A stretch of DNA of 64,000 nt from Achromobacter spanius. GTDB taxonomy: Bacteria > Pseudomonadota > Gammaproteobacteria > Burkholderiales > Burkholderiaceae_B. The stretch spans positions 2,666,001 to 2,730,000 of the forward strand of contig NZ_CP034689.1 of the NCBI RefSeq assembly GCF_003994415.1. Reading direction: 5' to 3'. This document shows, one piece after another, positions 59,772 through 64,000 of this stretch; position 1 is the stretch's first letter, and each line of letters starts with the position of its first letter. The notes beneath the pieces are model-generated. The model did no database searches. It was not told where the DNA came from and saw nothing but the letters and a program-made list of their open reading frames with translations. The position numbers and the translations under genes were made by a program.

Positions 59772-60488
59772 CTACAGTTGTATTTCCACCAAGCCCGCGT
59801 TGCGCACCACACCGCTGACCACCTGGCCGTTCGCGGTGCGGACCTGCACCCGGGCGCCCGGCGCGGCATTATCCAGCGCCTCGCCCTCGCTGCTGACCAC
59901 AAACCCCTTGCCGCGGGCGTTGATCCGCACATTGGAGCCGCGCAGCACCGTTTGCGCATTGCGCAAGGATGAACTTCTTACCGGCTGGCCAGCGTTGATA
60001 CGGTAGGCGGCCGTCATGCCCTCAACCATGTGCGGATCCGTGATGGCGCCGGGCGGCAGCGACACCAGATCGCCATCGCGGGGGGACAGGTCAGCCGGCG
60101 TGATCGCCTGGCCGGCCGCGATCAAGCGCGACGCGACGTAATAGTACCCGGACACGCTGACCGTGGCCTGCACATAGGTCGTCCAGGGTCGGGGCGCGTT
60201 GCACCGCACGCCCACCGTCATCCGCGACCGCAGTCGCACGCCCGACGGCATGAACGGGGTCATGGCGTCGCAGGGCGTCAAGTGTTCCACGCGCGGCGCG
60301 TCGACGGTCACGGCGGGTTGGCCGGGCAGGCCGGCCAACTGATCCAGCAGATAGTCTTGCGCCACGGTCGCGACCGCCGAGGGCGGCTGGCTGACGGCGC
60401 TTTGGGCCAGCGCCGCCCCGGAACCAGTCAGCGCCAGAACGATCAGGCCGCTTGTGCGCGCGAGGAGGAGTCGTGCGGAGATTTTCAT
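59772..60488 (-). CDS. flgA: Flagellar basal body P-ring assembly chaperone FlgA
   Basis: 238 residues from ATG 60488, which starts a Sec signal peptide (ISARLLLARTSGLIVLALTG, cleavage probably after ALAQSA). The SAF-domain part has YYVASRLIAAGQAITPADL, GDLVSLPPGAITDPHMVEGM and AYRINAGQPVRSSSLRN. The tail GKGFVVSSEGEALDNAAPGA and VRTANGQVVSGVV matches FlgA. It is periplasmic and aids FlgI ring assembly. It is divergent from flgB. Confidence 0.95.
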   Translation of the reverse strand: MKISARLLLARTSGLIVLALTGSGAALAQSAVSQPPSAVATVAQDYLLDQLAGLPGQPAVTVDAPRVEHLTPCDAMTPFMPSGVRLRSRMTVGVRCNAPRPWTTYVQATVSVSGYYYVASRLIAAGQAITPADLSPRDGDLVSLPPGAITDPHMVEGMTAAYRINAGQPVRSSSLRNAQTVLRGSNVRINARGKGFVVSSEGEALDNAAPGARVQVRTANGQVVSGVVRNAGLVEIQL

Positions 60489-60665
60489 GATGACTGAATT
60501 GTAGGAGTCCGCCGCGCTTGGCAATACGTGAATTGGATGAGAAATGGCAGGTTATTTGGCTGATTGTGTTACGCCGCCGGCCCCTATGATTCCGTCATCC
60601 AATGGGATACCGGTGTGTTCGGCGTCCCGTGCTTTATCCGTATTGCAACGCATGAAGGCGCCACG

Positions 60666-61073
60666 ATGCTAGACAGGCTTAACGAAGATTTCCGGTTCTA
60701 CCAGCAGGCTTTGGCGTTGCGCGCGCAGCGCCAGGAAGTGCTGTCGTCGAACATCGCCAACGCCGACACGCCGAACTACAAGGCGCGCGACTTTGATTTC
60801 AAGACCGCGATGCAGAACGCCCTGGAAGATTCCAAGCGCCTGGCCGACACCTCGTTGACGCTGACCTCGGCGCGCCACATTCCCGCCAAGGCCGTCTCGC
60901 AAGGTCCGACCGACCTGCTGTACCGCCTGCCGTACCAGCCCAGCATGGACGGCAACACGGTGGACATGGATATCGAGCGCGTGCAGTTCGCCGACAACAC
61001 CTTGCACTACCAGAGCACGATGCAGTTGATCTCCGGCCGCATCCGGTCGCTGCAGACCGCTATTCAGGATTGA
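60666..61073 (+). CDS. flgB: Flagellar proximal rod protein FlgB
   Basis: 135 residues from ATG 60666; a longer frame to 60564 lacks similarity. It shows LRAQRQEVLSSNIANADTPN, YKARDFDFK and the C-terminal VDMDIERVQFADNTLHYQST motif of FlgB. It is secreted by the flagellar export system to build the rod. It is the first gene of flgBCDEF. Confidence 0.97.
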   Translation: MLDRLNEDFRFYQQALALRAQRQEVLSSNIANADTPNYKARDFDFKTAMQNALEDSKRLADTSLTLTSARHIPAKAVSQGPTDLLYRLPYQPSMDGNTVDMDIERVQFADNTLHYQSTMQLISGRIRSLQTAIQD

Positions 61074-61095
61074 TCCTTAAAGGGAGCAACAGGCC

Positions 61096-61515
61096 ATGTC
61101 CTTGTTGAGCATTTTCGATATCGCCGGTTCCGCGCTCAGCGCGCAGTCGCAACGCATGAACGTGTCGGCCAGCAATATGGCCAACGCCGACAGCGTCGTC
61201 GGCCCCGACGGCCAGCCGTACCGCGCCCGCCAGGTCGTGTTCCAGGTCAACCCGGCTCCGGGGCAGGCCTTGGGGCAGGAGATCGGCGGCGTGCGGGTGG
61301 CCGGCGTCATCCAGGACCCGTCGCCCTTGAAGCAGGTCTATGACCCCAAGCATCCGTTGGCGGACGCCCAGGGTTACATCAGCATGCCCAACGTCGATCC
61401 GGTGGCCGAAACGGTCAACATGATCGCGGCGTCGCGGTCCTATCAGGCAAACGTCGAGGTGCTGAACACCGCCAAGTCGTTGATGCAGAAGACCTTGACC
61501 ATTGGTCAATCCTAA
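61096..61515 (+). CDS. flgC: Flagellar proximal rod protein FlgC
   Basis: 139 residues. N-terminal rod motif ALSAQSQRMNVSASNMANAD, middle PYRARQVVFQ, and the FlgC tail NVDPVAETVNMIAASRSYQA, NVEVLNTAKSLMQKTLTIGQ. It lies 22 bp after flgB. Confidence 0.97.
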   Translation: MSLLSIFDIAGSALSAQSQRMNVSASNMANADSVVGPDGQPYRARQVVFQVNPAPGQALGQEIGGVRVAGVIQDPSPLKQVYDPKHPLADAQGYISMPNVDPVAETVNMIAASRSYQANVEVLNTAKSLMQKTLTIGQS

Positions 61516-61534
61516 ACCCTGACTGAGCGAATCC

Positions 61535-62236
61535 ATGACCACCGTCAATCAAAATACCAGCGCCACCGGCCTGGCCTTGGCCCAAACGGGTTCCACCAGC
61601 AACATCACGGCGCAGGGGCTGCAAGATCAGTTTCTGAGACTGCTCACGACACAGTTGCAAAACCAGGATCCCCTGAACCCGATGGAAAACGCCGAGCTCA
61701 CCTCGCAGATGGCGCAGATCGCGACGGTGGAAGGCGTCAACAACCTGAAGAACACGATGTTGGCCATCAGCGGCCAGATCGACGTGTCGCAGTCGATGAA
61801 TGCCGTGTCGATGATCGGCAAGGGCGTGCTCATCCCCGGCAACAAGATCAAGGTCGGTGTCGACGGCGACAACGCCGCCGAGCGCGTGATCACCCCTTAT
61901 GGCCTGGACTTGCAAGGCGACGCGCAGAAGGTGCAGGTACGCATCGCCGACGCCAACGGCGCCATTGTGCGCACCATTGAAATGGGCGAGCAGAAGACCG
62001 GCGTGTACACGCTGGACTGGGATGGCAAGAACGACGGCGGCGTGGTGCTGGAGCCGGGCGCGTACACCGCGTCCGTTCTGGCCACCGACGGTGACGGCAA
62101 GAAGGTCAACGCGGAAGTGTTGAGCTACGGCCAGGTCAAGAGCGTGGCGTATTCGACCGACGGCTTGCGTCTGGACATGGGCCTGGACGGCCAGGCCAGC
62201 ATGCTGGATGTGCGTAAGGTAATCGGCGGCGCCTGA
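61535..62236 (+). CDS. flgD: Hook capping protein FlgD
   Basis: 233 residues. N-terminal FlgD signature LQDQFLRLLTTQLQNQDPLN, PMENAELTSQMAQIATVEGV, followed by the FlgD Ig-like/Tudor region (VYTLDWDGKNDGGVVLEPGA). It caps and guides polymerisation of the hook. The C-terminus shows SYGQVKSVAYSTDGLRLDMG as expected. Confidence 0.97.
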   Translation: MTTVNQNTSATGLALAQTGSTSNITAQGLQDQFLRLLTTQLQNQDPLNPMENAELTSQMAQIATVEGVNNLKNTMLAISGQIDVSQSMNAVSMIGKGVLIPGNKIKVGVDGDNAAERVITPYGLDLQGDAQKVQVRIADANGAIVRTIEMGEQKTGVYTLDWDGKNDGGVVLEPGAYTASVLATDGDGKKVNAEVLSYGQVKSVAYSTDGLRLDMGLDGQASMLDVRKVIGGA

Positions 62237-62307
62237 ATCGGGCGGACATGAAACGGTGCCGGCGCACGAGCGGCGGCTTTCCTAGATAAAGATCAGCGAG
62301 AGAAAAC

Positions 62308-63777
62308 ATGGGCTTCGGACAAGGATTGAGCGGCTTGAATGCCGCTGCGCAGAACCTGGACGTCATCGGCAACAACATCGCCAACTCCGGCACTGTCGGT
62401 TTCAAATCGGCCACCGCGTCGTTCGCGGACGTCTACGCCAGCTCGCGCGTGGGCCTGGGCGTGAAAGTGGCTGCCATCAACCAGCGCTTCACGGTGGGTA
62501 CCGTGCAGGGCGGCGGCGGTGAGTACGACATTGCCATCGACGGCGCCAAGGGCATGTTCCGCCTGACCGACCAGAGCGGCGCGGTCATGTATTCGCGCAA
62601 CGGTGAATTCCTGGTCGACAAGAACAGCTACATCGTCAACGCCCAGGGCTACCGCCTGACGGGCTATCCGGCCGGCGCGATCGGCGCGAACCCGGTTGAA
62701 CTGCAAGTGCCGACCGCCAACGTGGCCCCGCAAGCCACCGCCACCGGCACCACCGTGGCCAACCTGAACGCCAACGCCAAAGTGGTGTATCTGACCGATA
62801 CGGTGACGTCGCCCGCGGTCAACGGCACGGTGACGCTGGGCGGCACGCCCTACGAGTTCACGCGTGACGCCGGCGGCGCCCTGGTCTGGGACGCGGCCAT
62901 TCCGCCCGCCGGCACGTACGGCACCGCGCCGAACGAGGTCACCATCGACGGCGCGGGCGCCATCACGGCGGGCGACATCAGCCAGATTCCGGGCTACGTC
63001 AACTACACCGCCGAGGTCACGGAAATCGGCCGTCCCTTCGACCCCACCATTTCCGCCAGCTACACCAACGCGTCGCCCATGACGGTGTACGACTCCCTGG
63101 GCAACTCGCACCAGGTGATGCAGTACTTCGTGAAGCGTCCGGCCGACGTCGCGGGCAACAGCGTCTACGACGTCTACTACACGATGGACGGCCAGGCCAT
63201 GTCGCCCACCACCGAGGCGGCGGGCGTCTGGGGCAACCCCCAGCAGTTCACGTTCAACAAGGCTGGCGCGATGACCAGCGCCCCGGTCGTGACGCTGAGC
63301 TTTGCCGCGCCGGGCGGCGCCGTCACGCCGGCCGACCCGCTCAGCATTGCCATGAACTACACCGGCACCACGCAGTACGGCAGCGACTACAAGCTGGTGG
63401 CCAAGCCCGACGGCTATACGTCCGGTGAATTCAGCGGCATCAACATCGGCGCCGACGGCAGCCTGGTGGCCGCCTACACCAACGGCGAAACGCAAGTCGT
63501 CGGCAACATCGTGCTGGCTGACTTCTCCAACCTGCAAGGCTTGCAGCCCATCGGCAACAACGCCTGGTCCGAAACGGCAGCCTCCGGCCAGCCGATCCTG
63601 GGCCAGCCCGGCACCAACGGCATGTCCCGCGTGGTCGGCCAGGCGACGGAAGCGTCCAACGTCGACATGAGCAAGGAACTGGTCAACATGATCATTGCCC
63701 AGCGCACGTACCAGGCCAACTCGCAGACCATCAAGACCCAGGACGAAATCATGCAAGTCCTGATGAACCTGAAGTAA
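62308..63777 (+). CDS. flgE: Flagellar hook protein FlgE
   Basis: 489 residues. Starts MGFGQGLSGLNAAAQNLDVI, then GNNIANSGTVGFKSATASFA (rod/hook motif) and FADVYASSR. The middle has the D1-D2 domains (PMTVYDSLGNSHQVMQYFVK). The tail VGQATEASNVDMSKELVNMI and TYQANSQTIKTQDEIMQVL is canonical. It polymerises into the hook. Its length is within the normal but variable range. Confidence 0.98.
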   Translation: MGFGQGLSGLNAAAQNLDVIGNNIANSGTVGFKSATASFADVYASSRVGLGVKVAAINQRFTVGTVQGGGGEYDIAIDGAKGMFRLTDQSGAVMYSRNGEFLVDKNSYIVNAQGYRLTGYPAGAIGANPVELQVPTANVAPQATATGTTVANLNANAKVVYLTDTVTSPAVNGTVTLGGTPYEFTRDAGGALVWDAAIPPAGTYGTAPNEVTIDGAGAITAGDISQIPGYVNYTAEVTEIGRPFDPTISASYTNASPMTVYDSLGNSHQVMQYFVKRPADVAGNSVYDVYYTMDGQAMSPTTEAAGVWGNPQQFTFNKAGAMTSAPVVTLSFAAPGGAVTPADPLSIAMNYTGTTQYGSDYKLVAKPDGYTSGEFSGINIGADGSLVAAYTNGETQVVGNIVLADFSNLQGLQPIGNNAWSETAASGQPILGQPGTNGMSRVVGQATEASNVDMSKELVNMIIAQRTYQANSQTIKTQDEIMQVLMNLK

Positions 63778-63810
63778 AGCTGGCTCGCGACGACACCGAC
63801 GGAATAGGCA

Positions 63811-64000
63811 ATGGACAGAATCATCTACACCGCCATGAATGGCGCAGCGCGTATCACTGAGCATCAGGCCGCGCTCTCCAACAACATGGCCAACGTGAAC
63901 ACGACGGGCTTTCGCGAGCAGATCGCGCTGTACCGCTCGGTTCCGATGGCGGACGGGGTGAGTCTGCCGACGCGCGTTTCGACGGTGGCGTCCACGCCCG
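63811..64000 (+). CDS. flgF: Flagellar distal rod protein FlgF (N-terminal part)
   Basis: First 63 residues, open to the window edge. MDRIIYTAMNGAARITEHQA, ALSNNMANVNTTGFREQI and the following ALYRSVPMADG match FlgF. It lies 33 bp after flgE, in the usual order. Confidence 0.94.
   Translation, partial: MDRIIYTAMNGAARITEHQAALSNNMANVNTTGFREQIALYRSVPMADGVSLPTRVSTVASTP

Noticed and set aside
1..64000. tRNA or rRNA genes
   Set aside because: No cloverleaf with a T-loop GTTCAAATC-type box or rRNA-like stretch was noticed in the gaps; most of the window is coding.

Overview
The window is high-GC, densely packed betaproteobacterial DNA. Lipoyl-bearing PDH genes, flhDC placed next to motAB-che-flhBAF, and an RND pump beside a divergent LysR gene all point to the Alcaligenaceae, most likely Achromobacter and less likely Bordetella. 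Genus is inferred from gene content and order, not from a marker gene.

Layout. 1-6.5 kb: 5' part of a LysR regulator, divergent from a three-gene RND efflux operon (adaptor, pump, outer-membrane channel; probably axyABM) that ends at a strong terminator. 6.5-13.5 kb: a GlsB/YeaQ-type membrane protein, an SCO1/SenC copper chaperone, a small methyltransferase, oligopeptidase A (prlC) and folD. Between these lie palindromic REP-like repeats, one of them split by an intact IS481-family element with a 7-bp target duplication. 13.5-16 kb: a PAS sensor kinase and FixJ-type regulator, translationally coupled to each other and to folD. 16-22.5 kb: the pyruvate dehydrogenase operon aceE-aceF-lpdA with three almost identical lipoyl modules. 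22.6-24 kb: a YjfB-type motility protein and an unassigned membrane protein.

24.2-38.3 kb is the most unusual part. A tightly overlapping operon encodes CDP-glucose synthesis (RfbF), 4,6-dehydration (RfbG), a 3,5-epimerase-like protein, a sugar C-methyltransferase, a reductase, a CmcI-type methyltransferase and a hexapeptide acyltransferase. RfbF overlaps a 1140-residue protein that joins a methyltransferase-like half, TPR repeats and a SPINDLY/OGT-type glycosyltransferase. This fusion sits just downstream of flagellin (fliC), and on the other side of fliC lies a 534-residue paralogue of its methyltransferase half. I read the set as a flagellin (or other surface protein) glycosylation system that uses a CDP-linked 3-C-methyl-6-deoxyhexose.

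38.4-64 kb: the motility regulon, with fliA, flhDC behind a long AT-rich control region, motAB, a solo receiver, cheA-cheW-mcp-cheR-cheB-cheY-cheZ, a second MCP of inverted layout, flhB-flhA-flhF (FlhF is 1000 residues, far beyond the usual size), flgN-flgM-flgA on the minus strand and flgBCDEF running off the right edge. Sigma-28-like promoters can be read upstream of fliC, flgM and possibly motA.
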